Below, piece after piece: positions 1 through 10,777 of a stretch of DNA of 64,000 bases. Positions within the stretch are counted from its first letter, which is position 1, and each line of letters opens with the position of its first letter. Under the pieces are notes generated by a model, which worked only from the letters and a program-made list of their open reading frames with translations, did not search any database and had not been told where the DNA came from. The DNA lies in the NCBI GenBank assembly GCA_035771165.1, contig JAWNZC010000408.1, positions 806,001 to 870,000 on the forward strand, given 5' to 3'. A program made the position numbers and the translations under genes. Origin of the DNA: Paragorgia papillata (taxonomy: Eukaryota > Cnidaria > Anthozoa > Scleralcyonacea > Coralliidae).

Positions 1-945
1 AAAAATTTTCATGCCAGAGTAGAAACATCGCGGATGAATCGAAGGCTTCGCTATTTATTAATAAAAAGTGTATACACGCTGTGCAAATGATGTAAATAGT
101 ATATTTGAAAGTCCTGATGTGGAAAATCTACCAACAATGAAAATTATTTTGAATAATGAAAAATTCATGCGGTAGTTTCAAGCCCATGCGGGCGGTGGAC
201 GGTAAACTGAAACCTCAATTCCACTGATCTAAAGCTCAAGTGCTTCGTCGAATAGCATATAACTGTTGTCCTGAAGAGATCTGATGACAGCTATCATTGG
301 TATTGTTGGTAGATGTACCATCAAGTAGTCCTGTTAAGACAAGTTATCTAGTGACATTCCTGGATATACGTGCATTTACCATCAATTCTGTACTAGCATC
401 GTTTTTCTTCCGCAGCTCTGATTTTAAACGTGGACGACCAAGGCTTGATGAAGGAGCATTATCAGTGTCACCAAGACACAATAAAACACTTCCTATGGGC
501 TATAGTAAAAAGTTTGAAAAGTATTATATACTGTATTAAAAGTATTATATACTGTATTAAAAGTATTATATACAGTATATTACATACTGTAGATATCAAT
601 AAAGTAGTAGGTTTTCTCCTATTAATTATATACAGAATTTGAAGTTGTTGCAGAAATAATATTTATAAAGAGGTCAAGGTTGGCCAAGGGCAAGGTGGCA
701 TGGATAATATTCATTTTAATATTCAATTGGTTTTGCATATCATTAAATAAAATGTAAAATAAAACATCAACCAACTTCTTTATGCGTAGGCATCGAAGAA
801 CAGTTTGCTGGTTCCATAAGTAACGATATAATAGTTTTCCACATTTTCCACAACACTTTATAAAAACACGCTAGTCGGCAGCTTCTTGGTGGACGAAGGT
901 GGACGTCGGTTGCTATGAGGTTGCTATGGTGGTACCCAGGCCACT
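1..945. other. AT-rich intergenic sequence
   Basis: No gene recognised. Short open frames at 297-642 have no domain and run through low-complexity sequence. Around 520-590 a roughly 20-bp unit (AAGTATTATATACTGTATTA) is repeated three times. Confidence 0.5.
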
Positions 946-1491
946 GTGCCCAGAACCGCAGAACTCGAAGGATGTTCCAAATTCACAAAGATGGCGGATC
1001 AGAGCTTCGAAAACTTTCTTTCGACTCTAAATTTTACAGCATTGTATTTGCAGCGATTCAAAGACACTGGTTACGATGATACTGACTTATTGATCAATGC
1101 AACCAATGAAGAATTGAATCAAATGTTTGATATTGTGGGTACCTGAAATTTAAGAAGTCGTTGGAAGATCCAAAAACGACAAGAGCTATTAAAGAAACTT
1201 CTGGTTTAGTTGCAACACTTCAGAAACTTTAGAGAATTTAGATGGAATATAAAGAATGCATTAAAAAATATCCAGACGATATTTGACTCCTATCAAAGTG
1301 GGATGGTTCCTAAAGAGGATATCAGCTTGGAAAGGTATCAGTCCATTGCAGTAGATGTAAAAGTACAAGATATTGGTAAGTGTCAAAGAGCGTTTAAACA
1401 TGTTGATGAAACTTTGGTTTCTGTGAGAAAAATGGAGGAGAGGTTATTGAACCGAAAAATGGAGTTGGTGGATGACTGGATGAAAGCATGA
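946..1491 (+). pseudogene. Degenerate SAM-domain ORF, interrupted by a LINE
   Basis: The frame starting at Met 991 encodes about 50 residues that look like the N-terminal half of a sterile-alpha-motif (SAM) domain (FLSTLNFTALYLQRF, then a DLL..AT.EEL pattern), a protein or RNA interaction fold. The frame stops at 1144-1146. Coding-looking sequence resumes in other frames (1210-1491, with charged helical segments) and ends where the LINE begins. Similar open sequence reappears after the LINE (about 2925-3050). I read this as one small ORF or exon set broken by frameshifts and by the retroelement. I do not recognise the full-length protein; the SAM call rests on pattern only. Confidence 0.4.
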
Positions 1492-2880
1492 ATAATAATA
1501 ATATTTATTGCTTATATTGCGCAAATTAACATGTTAAAATATGATCAAATGCGCATTACACATGATCATTAATTAATTATTATGCTATAGGCTAACAGTG
1601 GTACATATGCTTACTAACATTTTCCTTACAAGTTAAAAGCTTCACTAAAACAATGAGACTTTAAAAGTTTTTTAAAAATATTAAAATTCTTCTCATTCCT
1701 AATGTGTGTAGGGAGACTGTTCCATACGTTGGGCGCCGCGTTCGAAAATGCTCTATGGCCCAAGGTTTTCTTTGTTTTGGCGCTCTTGTCCAATAGGAGT
1801 ATACCTCCATTTGATCTTAAGTTATATCGTGGGATCTTTCTAACTTCTATTAGACTACTCAGATACTTGGGTGCCAAGCCACTAATGCATTTATGCACCA
1901 ATATGGCAATCTTAAAAAGAATTCTATATTTGACAGGTAACCAATGTAACTGTATAAGAGTAGGTGTAATATGATCATACTTTGGAACATAGCATACTAA
2001 TCGAGCTGCTGTGTTTTGTACTCTTTGTAACTTTAACAAATGGGTAGCTGAGACGCCAAACAATAAACCATTACAATAGTCAATCCTTGACATTATCACT
2101 GCCTGCACTAAGGACTTCCTGTTACCATAGTTCATAAATTTTCTGATCCGTCGGATGTTATGTAGATGGTATAACACAGACTGGCAAATCTTGTTTATGT
2201 GTGTGGTCATTTTGAGATTCTCATCAAACCACGCTCCAATATTTCTGACGGACGTTGCCTTTGAGACGCACGTTTGTCCAATAGTGAGTTCAGATATATT
2301 GACCTTACTTAGTTGTGCACGGGACCCAATAACTATAAATTCAGTCTTTTTCCCGTTTAGCCTAAGCTTGTCCACTGTCATCCAAGTCTTGATATCTTTG
2401 ATGCAGCTTTGAAGCGCATGTACAGCATCAAACTCACTCATTGCAGAATCCGGCTTGAAAGATAAATAGAGCTGAGTGTCATCAGCATACACATGCGCGT
2501 CTGGGAGATGATTTTTTATAATTTCAAACAATTTACTTACGTAGATGTTGAATAATAGTGGACCCAAATAAGAACCTTGCGGTACACCTTGAGATAGAAC
2601 AAACCTGTCTGAACAAACTCCGTTAACCAAAGCACGTTGTGATCTATCCAACAGATATGATCTAAACCATTTAAGAGCGTTGTCAGTAACCCCAAAACTA
2701 ACTTCAAGACGGTTTAATAACACTTGATGGTCCACAGTGTCAAATGCGGCACTTAGGTCCAGAAGGACCAATAGTGTAACTCTTTGACGGTCCATATTGC
2801 ATAGAATATCATTTTGAACCTTCAGCAAAGCGGTTTCTGTGCTGTGACCTTCCCTATAAGCAGATTGGCTCAGCATGGCT
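1491..2880 (-). mobile_element. 5'-truncated non-LTR retrotransposon (CR1/L2/Rex-like LINE)
   Basis: A minus-strand LINE fragment: the 3' half of a reverse transcriptase, then a ~130-bp 3' UTR ending in an (ATT)n tail at 1491-1505. The tail marks the 3' end of a target-primed insertion. The last ~50 bp of the UTR recur in the SINE at 63268-63370. On the 5' side the element abuts a 14-bp tandem repeat (2876-2932) derived from the flanking host sequence, so it was truncated on insertion. Confidence 0.85.
1626..2870 (-). CDS. Reverse transcriptase C-terminal part, LINE ORF2 (partial)
   Basis: About 414 residues of non-LTR reverse transcriptase. Seen in order: the LLDLSAAFDTVDH block (first catalytic Asp), the QGVPQGS block, YADDTQLY (catalytic YADD), the thumb region, and the C-terminal LPTHIR...FKKLLKSHCF signature common in CR1/L2/Rex-type LINEs. 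No stop or frameshift falls inside the part kept. The open frame runs upstream to 2957, but residues encoded beyond 2870 come from the flanking repeat, not from the LINE. The endonuclease domain and the RT N-terminus are missing, so the copy cannot be autonomous. It would act on its own RNA during target-primed reverse transcription. Confidence 0.88.
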   Translation of the reverse strand, partial: SQSAYREGHSTETALLKVQNDILCNMDRQRVTLLVLLDLSAAFDTVDHQVLLNRLEVSFGVTDNALKWFRSYLLDRSQRALVNGVCSDRFVLSQGVPQGSYLGPLLFNIYVSKLFEIIKNHLPDAHVYADDTQLYLSFKPDSAMSEFDAVHALQSCIKDIKTWMTVDKLRLNGKKTEFIVIGSRAQLSKVNISELTIGQTCVSKATSVRNIGAWFDENLKMTTHINKICQSVLYHLHNIRRIRKFMNYGNRKSLVQAVIMSRIDYCNGLLFGVSATHLLKLQRVQNTAARLVCYVPKYDHITPTLIQLHWLPVKYRILFKIAILVHKCISGLAPKYLSSLIEVRKIPRYNLRSNGGILLLDKSAKTKKTLGHRAFSNAAPNVWNSLPTHIRNEKNFNIFKKLLKSHCFSEAFNL

Positions 2881-2932
2881 CCAAAAGCATGGCTCCAAAA
2901 GCATGGCTCCAAAAGCATGGCTCCAAAAGACT
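2876..2932. repeat. 14-bp tandem repeat at the LINE 5' junction
   Basis: Four near-perfect units of ATGGCTCCAAAAGC. The flank on the other side of the LINE ends GAAAGCATG, so the array looks like an expanded target-site duplication. Confidence 0.7.
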
Positions 2933-3769
2933 GGGCACATGATGAACCAAATTTCATTGGAGATTCAGTGGATCAATTAACTGCCATCATGAAAGAGCAT
3001 GAGAGCCATGTTACAATTTGTGCTCTCACAACTGCAAAAAAGATTTGATGTTGCCTCAGTCTTTAAATACAGGCAGAAAAGAAAAGAAGTGCAAAAAGGA
3101 AAAAAGAGCAGCATAGCAAAGTGGCAAAGAAAAAGAGGATGAAGGCTACTTTAAAGGCAGTTGCAGATGACCAATTTCCTGCAAATGATCAAGACCCTGA
3201 CAGTGACACTGACACTGATTGACATAGTATATTATGTTGACAAATATGTTGACATATTGACATTATTTTGACATATTGCAGTCTTTAATATTTGATTGAA
3301 CCGTAGTTTAGAAATTACATTAATTTTTTTCTTTACCCAACCTTTGAGTTGGTTTATATTTTTTTTACCCAACCTTTGACTTACTTAAAATTTTGTTTAC
3401 CCAACCATTTTCTCTTCGGTGCCAACCCCCGCCATAAATAATGACCAATAGTATGTATAAAGTTGGGTATTTGTAACCTCCTCTAAATATTTCGGCATGT
3501 TTGTGCCAATCTAGAAAAGTAATAAATGCAACAGTTTTTTAAGATTTATCAAAGTATTATAATTATCTAAAAATACACCAACCACGTGTATTACTGAACT
3601 GAAAAATGTGTTATTTGTATAAACATCTTTTACCGCATAGGCTTAGAGGGTTTTAAGGATGACCTGATCATCCTGATGCAGGCAGACACAAACAGGTGTT
3701 TGAATTATCCAAATACTGGCTACTAATAGTATACTGTATAGCTCCAATTGTGAGTTGGATAAAACATCA
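2933..3769. other. Non-coding, with remnant coding-like sequence at the left edge
   Basis: At 2925-3050 an open frame (DWAHDEPNF...TAKKI) may continue the interrupted ORF at 946-1491. At 3300-3410 a TTTACCCAACC phrase is repeated three times. Nothing else recognised. Confidence 0.35.
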
Positions 3770-4235
3770 AAACACATGCAAGAGTAAAAACATTAAAATA
3801 CCAGAGTTAAACATTAAAACACAAGAGTAAAACATTGAAACACAAGAATAAAACATTAAAATACTAGAGTTAAACATTAAAACACCGGAGTTAAACATTA
3901 AAACACAAGAATAAAACATTAAAACACCAGAGTTAAACATTAAAACACCAAGTTAAACATTAAAACACAAGAATAAAACATTAAAACACCGAGAGTAAAA
4001 CATTAAAACACAAGAATAAAACATTAAAACACCAGAGTTGGACATTAAAACAGCAGAGTTAAACATTAAAACACCAGAGTTGGACATTAAAACAGCAGAG
4101 TTAAACATTAAAACACCAGAGTTAAACATTAAAATACCAGAGTTGGACATTAAAACACAAGGTTGAACATTAAAACACTAGAGGTGAACATTAAAACGGA
4201 AGAGTAAACTTTTTAAACACAGTTTAAAACGTTAA
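3770..4235. repeat. 21-bp minisatellite (AACATTAAAACACCAGAGTTA type)
   Basis: Roughly 20 diverged copies of a 20-21 bp unit of the form AACATTAAAACACCAGAGTT. Open frames here (for example on the minus strand at 3953-4150) are repeat artefacts. Confidence 0.9.
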
Positions 4236-4496
4236 AACATCAAAATAAATGTTCTTTTTGTTATATAGATTCAATGCAAAAAGCGGTAAAATTCTAAATG
4301 ACGTCATCGATATCTTCACTAGTGAGGATATGGAAAATACGACACTGTATATTTCCTAGTAAAACACTCGCATCTATATAATAAAAGCCTATATGAGCTG
4401 TTTAATAATTTTACTTGATATAATGATGTGAGGATGACATCGAAACGTGATCATGCAAGGTCTTTTATCGCTAACTGTTTTTTCTTATAAAAAAAT

Positions 4497-6254
4497 ATGA
4501 ATATTGTGAGAATAATGCCACATTTCTCCCCTTATTTTAGAATATCAAAGAATTCCACCATAGCCATGAGTACTTATCTACAGTTTAGCGACAAAGCAAG
4601 CGAACGTGTAAAGCAAGTTTCAAAAAGCAGCTCTGTCACCAAGCATGATCCTGTATTATGTAAAGATGATTTTGTGTTACCTGAACAGGGACTTTCTCTG
4701 GAACAACAAAACCAAACATGGAAGAACGTCCATGACTGCCTTTATGCTCACAAAACCAATATGATTGGGTTTCAAAATAATCAAAATATTCAATGCGCTG
4801 ACTTCCTCAAAGATTTTTTGAACATACATATCAACAACGGCGGAGATCCGTTTAAAGCGGGGTATTATGGCGTAAATACAAAGGCCATGGAATGTGCTGT
4901 CCTTGATTACTTTGCTAATCTGTGGAACATTGGCCTGCAGCAAGACAAGGAGAATAGTAACGATGATGCTGGATACTGGGGCTACGTAGTGTCCATGGGC
5001 TGTACAGAGGCAAACATGTATGCCTTGTACAACGCGCGGGATTATTTATCTGGAAAACCACTCCTTAACCACAATAAGGAACAGAGCCCTGAAATGAATT
5101 ATGCAGATACAGAAGCCCAACATTGCGACATAACAAAAAAAACCAATTGTTTTACGCCAGTTCTTTTCCAATCTGAAAATACGCATTATTCTGTTGGTAA
5201 AGCAACCCATTTCCTTGGAATCAGCACATTTCATGATGTTGGAAGTGGACAGTTCCCCTGCCCGTTGACATATCCAGATGACTACCCAAACGCTTATAGT
5301 GAAGATTTTTTAGATAAAAATGGATGGCCATTTCTAGTTCCAGTTGATACCGATGGTCCAATGTACCTTCCAGCTCTAACAAAACTGGTCAGTGCCTTTG
5401 CTTCCAGGGGTTATCCTCCTATTGTTATATTTACAAGTGGAGTAACGTTTAAAGGAAGCTACGACAATGCACAAGCTGCCATTGATGAACTTGTGCCCAT
5501 TTTGAAAGAGAATCACCTTTATCAACGCCGTGTTTACCACTTATCTGCTGAGAATACTCCAAAGTTTGATGTCCGCCATGGCTTTTGGTTTCACGTCGAT
5601 GGCGCTTTGGGTGCAGCCAACCTTCCTTTCCTAGAAATGGCCATAAATAAAGGAAGATGTGATGTGAAGTTTCCATCTGGGTTTCCAGTGTTCGACTTCC
5701 GTGTTCCTGAAGTGATGTCCATTTCAATGAGCATACACAAGTGGTTTGGTTGTCCATTCCCAGCTGGAATTTACATGACAAGGAAAAAGAACCAATTGAA
5801 ACCTCCAACTAACCCTCTCTTCGTTGGAAGTAGAGATACCACATTTGCAGGCTCCCGAAATGGTCATGGTGTCATGATAATTTGGGGTTTTCTCGCAAAG
5901 AAATCATACCATGACCTCACAGAAGAAGCAGCCAAAGCTGAGAAGATTGTCTCGTCTTTGTTCAAGAAATTTCAAGATCTCGAAAAGAATCTCGGTGAAG
6001 ATTTATGGATACATCGAAGTCCTGGTGCGTTGATGGTTTGTTTCAAGCAACCCAGGGAAGATATTGTCCGCAAGTATTCCTTAGCTTGTGATAAACTTCT
6101 TGTTGAAACAAAAGAAGGAGCATTGGAAAGAAGAATGTACTCTCATATTTGTGTTATGCCACATGTCGATGAAGAATTGCTAGAAAGATTCGCGAGTGAA
6201 TTAAGAAGCCCGGGGGCATTTCCAACGCAGGACGTCGTGGTCTTTACGTCGTGA
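4497..6254 (+). CDS. Group II PLP-dependent amino-acid decarboxylase (histidine decarboxylase-like)
   Basis: A 585-residue intact, single-exon ORF. Group II decarboxylases use pyridoxal phosphate to remove CO2 from an amino acid, giving an amine. Seen: a GYVVSMGCTEANMYA block near residue 163 (phosphate and cofactor pocket), TSGVTFKGSYDN near 313, the cofactor-contacting HVDGALGAANLPF (Asp 368), and SMSIHKWFGCP with the Schiff-base lysine at 415. The arrangement and the HKWFGCPFPAG block are closest to the histidine/serine decarboxylase branch rather than the animal aromatic amino-acid decarboxylases; the substrate is not proven. Translation could instead begin at Met 24, since residues 1-23 look less conserved. 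Absence of introns and repeat-rich flanks leave open a retrocopy or an ancient horizontal transfer. Confidence 0.88.
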   Translation: MNIVRIMPHFSPYFRISKNSTIAMSTYLQFSDKASERVKQVSKSSSVTKHDPVLCKDDFVLPEQGLSLEQQNQTWKNVHDCLYAHKTNMIGFQNNQNIQCADFLKDFLNIHINNGGDPFKAGYYGVNTKAMECAVLDYFANLWNIGLQQDKENSNDDAGYWGYVVSMGCTEANMYALYNARDYLSGKPLLNHNKEQSPEMNYADTEAQHCDITKKTNCFTPVLFQSENTHYSVGKATHFLGISTFHDVGSGQFPCPLTYPDDYPNAYSEDFLDKNGWPFLVPVDTDGPMYLPALTKLVSAFASRGYPPIVIFTSGVTFKGSYDNAQAAIDELVPILKENHLYQRRVYHLSAENTPKFDVRHGFWFHVDGALGAANLPFLEMAINKGRCDVKFPSGFPVFDFRVPEVMSISMSIHKWFGCPFPAGIYMTRKKNQLKPPTNPLFVGSRDTTFAGSRNGHGVMIIWGFLAKKSYHDLTEEAAKAEKIVSSLFKKFQDLEKNLGEDLWIHRSPGALMVCFKQPREDIVRKYSLACDKLLVETKEGALERRMYSHICVMPHVDEELLERFASELRSPGAFPTQDVVVFTS

Positions 6255-6651
6255 AGAGTCTGTTCGAAGAAAAACTTGCGTATATCATAACTTACATATA
6301 ACTTGCGTACTCATAACTTGCGTATTGTTTTTATCACCTTATAAATTACAAAATATTTCTACTGGATTAATATTAAATATTTTCTTGTTTTTTTCTGCGT
6401 TAATATGAAATATTTTCTCAGTTTATATTCTTGTATTCATTTAAAACAAGTAGAAAAATCAACTATAGCTTGTCTGGTAGCAGTGAAAAACCACCAATAT
6501 TAAAATACATGCGGTATAATTGTATACCTATATAAAAACCTTACATATTATTTTTATATGCTCGATATAATTATAGCTAATTTCATTATCATTATTAGCA
6601 GCAAATTTCTCCAGAATTGCTCAATTAAAATATAGTATGCGTATATTTATT
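6255..6651. other. 3' flank of the decarboxylase
   Basis: AT-rich and non-coding, with a short direct repeat (ACTTGCGTA...TCATA) at 6278-6325. No polyadenylation site could be fixed with confidence. Confidence 0.4.
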
Positions 6652-6830
6652 CTGGGTCGTTTTCACTCACGTGATCGTTGTTGGCCCCATTGGGGTGGTA
6701 AAACTACGACATTTTTTAATAAGATTAGAGCTAAATTCCCATAGGATAAAGATGGTACACCAATATGGGCGCCATTTCATTGTTTCGGTACACTAATATG
6801 GCCGTGACGTCAGATGAAAACGATCTATAC
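6652..6830. mobile_element. Probable small MITE
   Basis: Imperfect inverted ends: TCGTTTTCACTCACGTGATC at the left against the reverse complement of the GTCAGATGAAAACGATC stretch at the right. About 180 bp, no coding content. Confidence 0.45.
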
Positions 6831-6991
6831 GGTGTTTCATGCTGAAAAGAAGTTTCAGATGGAAAAGCAGCAATGTTGTCGCTTTCAATTTGAATTTATT
6901 TAATTCCAATTGCTTTAAATTATTGTTAAAGTCTTTGGTTTCACTTCTCTACTGCCAACAATCCCTACTTCAAAGATCATGTAGAGCTAGA

Positions 6992-7266
6992 TTGACAGTG
7001 AGGCGATCGAAAGTTTACCAGAAAGTGGTATTCCTAATGGTCTGAAGTTTGTTGATGATAAGGAAGATGAGGATGGAGAGCCACCTCAGGAGGTAGTAGA
7101 TAATGTTTATGATAATGGTGTTGAAGATTCTGTTTTAGGTGGAGCAAGAACATCATTCATTCCTCAGCGACAAAGGGAGAGGAAAAATCAAGATGCCATG
7201 TTGCGTTGTGATCCACTAACACGGGCAAGGCAACATGGTGTCACTCTAACTGAAGCATTTAAGTAG
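6992..7266 (+). pseudogene. C-terminal remnant of an unrecognised protein
   Basis: About 90 open codons ending at TAG 7264-7266, with an acidic stretch (DDKEDEDGEPP) followed by a basic RQRERKN segment and a C-terminal ALTEAF-like helix. There is no start codon and upstream frames are broken, so this looks like the last exon or a fragment of a transposon-borne gene. Function not recognised. Confidence 0.35.
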
Positions 7267-7825
7267 ACGGACGAACTTGCCGTTTATTTTATCGGATTAT
7301 AAAACACTTGACAACTGATGAGTTTCTCGTCTGTTATTAACACTTGGAAAAGGTTGATAAAGACACTTTAAGAAGAACTCGGTACGCCTCGCTTCTTTAC
7401 GATTTTCTCGTGATCTTCAGCGATTCTTTATAGAGCTGGCGACTTCATAAAACGAAATGTTTGTAGATTTCCATGACCATATATGTGTATTGACCGTCTT
7501 GTTTATTTTATTGCCAAGTGTTCGTGCCGTACGCCGGCCGGCACGTCTTTAATTCAGACTGCTAGAAAGCTACAACAGTAATTGTCTAGGAATATTATTA
7601 TTATTGTAGTTCAGAAGTACAATAAGACCCTTATCATGAAAACGTCCCGGGCCGCTCAACAACAAACATAAATAATATACATGAAAAAAACACCGAAATA
7701 TTTTGTTTACACAAACTCGAGATCATGTTCTACTGATATTCCTATTTGGTCAGACAAATAATCCAGCAGACTTCTTGAGTCGTTCCACAAGAAATTAACA
7801 ATGACCAACCATGCATGCATGCATA
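7267..7825. other. Non-coding
   Basis: I see no gene, repeat array or structured element here. Confidence 0.5.
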
Positions 7826-8001
7826 AAGCCTGGTTTCCATATAGCCGTAAGAGTCGGCGGCATGGCTGCGGCACTAAGGGGCAATGGTCCAATCGCATAC
7901 AGCTTTTTATTGCTGGCTAATTCAACACTGTCTATGATTGGACCATCGCCCCTTGCCGCAGCCATGCCGCCGGCCCTTACGGCTATATGGAAACCAGGCT
8001 T
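7826..8001. mobile_element. 176-bp hairpin MITE
   Basis: Inverted repeat with arms of roughly 65 bp. The left end AAGCCTGGTTTCCATATAGC matches the reverse complement of the right end; the loop is AT-rich. The open frame at 7811-8053 crosses it and is spurious. Confidence 0.85.
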
Positions 8002-8013
8002 AATTTTAACTCT

Positions 8014-8332
8014 TTCCTGTCCGAATTGGTTTTTAGTATTTTATTCTGGCTAACGAGACGATTTTATTCACCGGGATCTGGGGAAGTCCTCGGACAGGAA
8101 CGATTTACTGTGGTTTTGAAACTCGCATAAACTAAATGTGCAAAGAAGAATTGGTTTAGTTTAGATGTAAACTAATCCTAACGTTGATTAAAATCTTTTT
8201 TTGTGCCCGAGGAAAGAATTTCGTGACACGAGTCAGCCCGGTTTCCTGTCCGAATTGGTCTTTAGTATTTTATTCTGGCTAACGCCAAACGATTTTATTC
8301 ACCTCTGGGGAAGCCCTCGCACAGGAACGAGT
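8014..8332. repeat. ~90-bp direct duplication
   Basis: A unit starting TCCTGTCCGAATTGG and ending GGACAGGAACGA at 8014-8103 is repeated with minor changes at 8237-8332. Each unit has short inverted ends (CCTGTCC / GGACAGG), so they may be two related tiny elements. Confidence 0.7.
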
Positions 8333-8337
8333 TATTA

Positions 8338-8519
8338 ATAGACCTTATTCAAAAATGGCCGCCGAATTAAAATTCTTTTATATACATATAAATTAGCCCT
8401 TATTAATAGCCATTAACTCGTTTTCATGTGGGAAATTCAAAATAATTTTTACTTTACGGGCTAATTTATATGCACATAAAATAATTCTAATTCGGCGGCC
8501 ATTTTTGAATAAGGTCTAT
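8338..8519. mobile_element. 182-bp MITE with ATAGACCTTATTC ends
   Basis: Nearly perfect terminal inverted repeats of about 40 bp (ATAGACCTTATTCAAAAATG at the left, its complement at the right). The arms carry an AAAATGGCCGCC motif. Confidence 0.88.
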
Positions 8520-8540
8520 GAAGTAAGAAAATCGCTTTGT

Positions 8541-8747
8541 ATTTACATAAATATTATTTTTTCCTGCGATAAGCACATGTCAGTGGTCGCTATCATTAGC
8601 AGAAGGACCACTGACCTATATATATAACTGGACCGCGGGTGCTGACCAAAAATGTGTCCCCATTTTCACTTTCAAAATGGCGGCATTTATGGGTCCTGCT
8701 AATGGTAGCGACCACTTATCGCAGGAAAAAATAATATTTATGTAAAT
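8541..8747. mobile_element. 207-bp MITE with ATTTACATAAATATT ends
   Basis: Inverted arms (ATTTACATAAATATTATTTT at the left, complement at 8715-8747). Inside, a second small palindrome around 8580-8620 (CAGTGGTC...GACCACTG). Confidence 0.85.
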
Positions 8748-9829
8748 AACAGCAGGGAATTTTGTCTGCGCATGCGCTCGTGGAGATTGCGAGATAGTCG
8801 CGCGAGTTGTCCACAGGACTTCAAAAACATAAACAAAGATGGCGGCAATTTTTTCCCCCACCACCCTTATTTCCCCCAGAAAAAGGTGTATAGTTTGTAA
8901 AACGGCTTGTGAAAGGAAACAGTCAGAAGCAGCCTCCCACTCGGCACTGATGACAGGAAATATTTAGTAAATTTGTCTACAAAATTTTATTACAAAATTT
9001 ATTTGTTGCATTTGTGCAATCATGACGCAATAGTACCTTCTACGCGCGGAAAACGCTAAATGTAATCGTCTTAATAAAAACACCCGTGTTTATGATTCAA
9101 AGAATGAGTTCAACAGACAGAGCACTTGTGTATTTATATCTTTATAAATGAAGGCCCCTGATTTTTTTATTTACATTTAACCAAGCTTCAAAAGGTGGTT
9201 TTGCTATGATCCTTAATTAAAAATCGAAAATCTTTTTCTGTTAATCAACCCACAGGTTGTGTCCGCCGACTTAACATATTTGCGCAATCATAGCAATTAA
9301 AAATATAAAATCTCTTTCAACAATGCAATTACGCGTATATATGTACGTAATATGTCTAATCCAATAACCTTACTTGAAGTATCGACGACAGATCAGTTTC
9401 AGTCTCGGCTAATAAACGTAAATAAATGTATTTTATTAACCGTTTGTTAGTAAGCGATTAACCAAATTTCCGGCAGATTCCGTTGATTCCATCGATTCCG
9501 TTAAATAGAGATGCCGCGCGTAAGGCTCATAAAAACTAAATTCAAGATGGCGGATTGTAATACATTTGATAGGGAAAAATTGACAATATATATTTTCAAG
9601 TACATGCGATTGAAAATTCCAACATGTGTACGTCTAAGACATCGGCAAATTATGCAAGTATTAACCACAGCAAATTTCGTAACAACTCGTCTAGCCTAAA
9701 CGTGTTCCCTAGACGCTTATATTTATCTCTTACCTCTGTGTATTATCGTCTGTCAAATCCCTACGATTTGTTGAAGTACGCTTTTCTCAGCAACGATTTT
9801 CCCTAGATATGGTCGGTTTGTCTCCCATG
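8748..9829. other. Mostly non-coding, with a Cys-pair fragment
   Basis: At 8868-8940 there is a ~70-bp fragment encoding RCIVCKTACER, also present at 39350-39420. Short frames at 9511-9806 have no recognisable domain. Nothing else seen. Confidence 0.4.
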
Positions 9830-10777
9830 TGCACGTCTGTTCCTTGCTATCATACAGTTGCGGGGGACCCGCTTTGCGTTGGCGCTATTTACTATCCCAC
9901 ATGTACAGTTGCAGAGGCCGTGTTTGTGCTCCAGTGTACCCTGGGTGACTGCCTTTGTCCTACGGTACCCTGGGTGACTGCCTTTGTCCTCCTCCTGTAC
10001 CCTGGGTGACTGCCTTTGTCCTACGGGGCCTCGCTGTCGTACTGTTGCTGGGGATCTGCGTTGCGCTAAGTTGCTGTCATCTGCAGTTGCGGGGGGCTCC
10101 TTTGTGCTACTTTGCTATGCTACAGTTGTGGGTGACTGTAGGTGTGCTTACTGCTGCCGTACAGTTCGTTCGGAACTGTATTGTGCTTTCTGCTGCGGTA
10201 CTGTCACTGGGGCAGTGTATTTGTGCTCCCCTGCCATTGCCCTGTTGTGCGGAGGTCTCTTTAATTGTATTGGCGATGTCGTTATGTGGGTCCGTACTGT
10301 GCAACACTGCTTATCGTACAGGCGTTGGGGGTCTGTATTTGTGCTCCCCTGCTGTTGCAGTCATGTGGGGGGTCCTCAGTGTGTGCGGCTCCGTACTGCG
10401 CAACATCGCTATACAGATGTTGGGGTCTGTATTTGTGCTCCCCTGCTGTTGCACAGTCATGTGGGGGGTCCTCAGTGTGTGCGGGTCCATACGGTGCAAC
10501 ATTGCCGTACAGGTGTTGGGGGTCTGTATTTGTGCTCCCCTGCTGTTGCACAGTCATGTGGGGGGTCCTCAGTGTGTGCGGGTCCGTACTGTGCAACATT
10601 GCCGTACAGGCGTTGGGGTCTGTATTTGTGCTACCCTGCTGTTGCACGGTCATGTGGGGGGTCCTGTAGTTCAGCTGTTGCTTGCTGGCCAGCTGCTAGT
10701 GTGTGTGGGTCCGTACTGTGCAACATTGCCGTACAGGCGTTGGGGGTCTGTATTTGTTCTCCCCTGCTGTTGCACAG
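9830..10777. repeat. GC-rich minisatellite, unit about 97 bp (left block)
   Basis: From about 10280 a unit containing GTCATGTGGGGGGTCCTCAG and TGTATTTGTGCTCCCCTGCT is repeated in tandem about five times at 95-98 bp. More diverged related sequence (CCCTGGGTGACTGCCTTTGT three times) extends back to about 9930. Long frames on both strands exist because the unit lacks stops; they are not genes. Confidence 0.88.
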
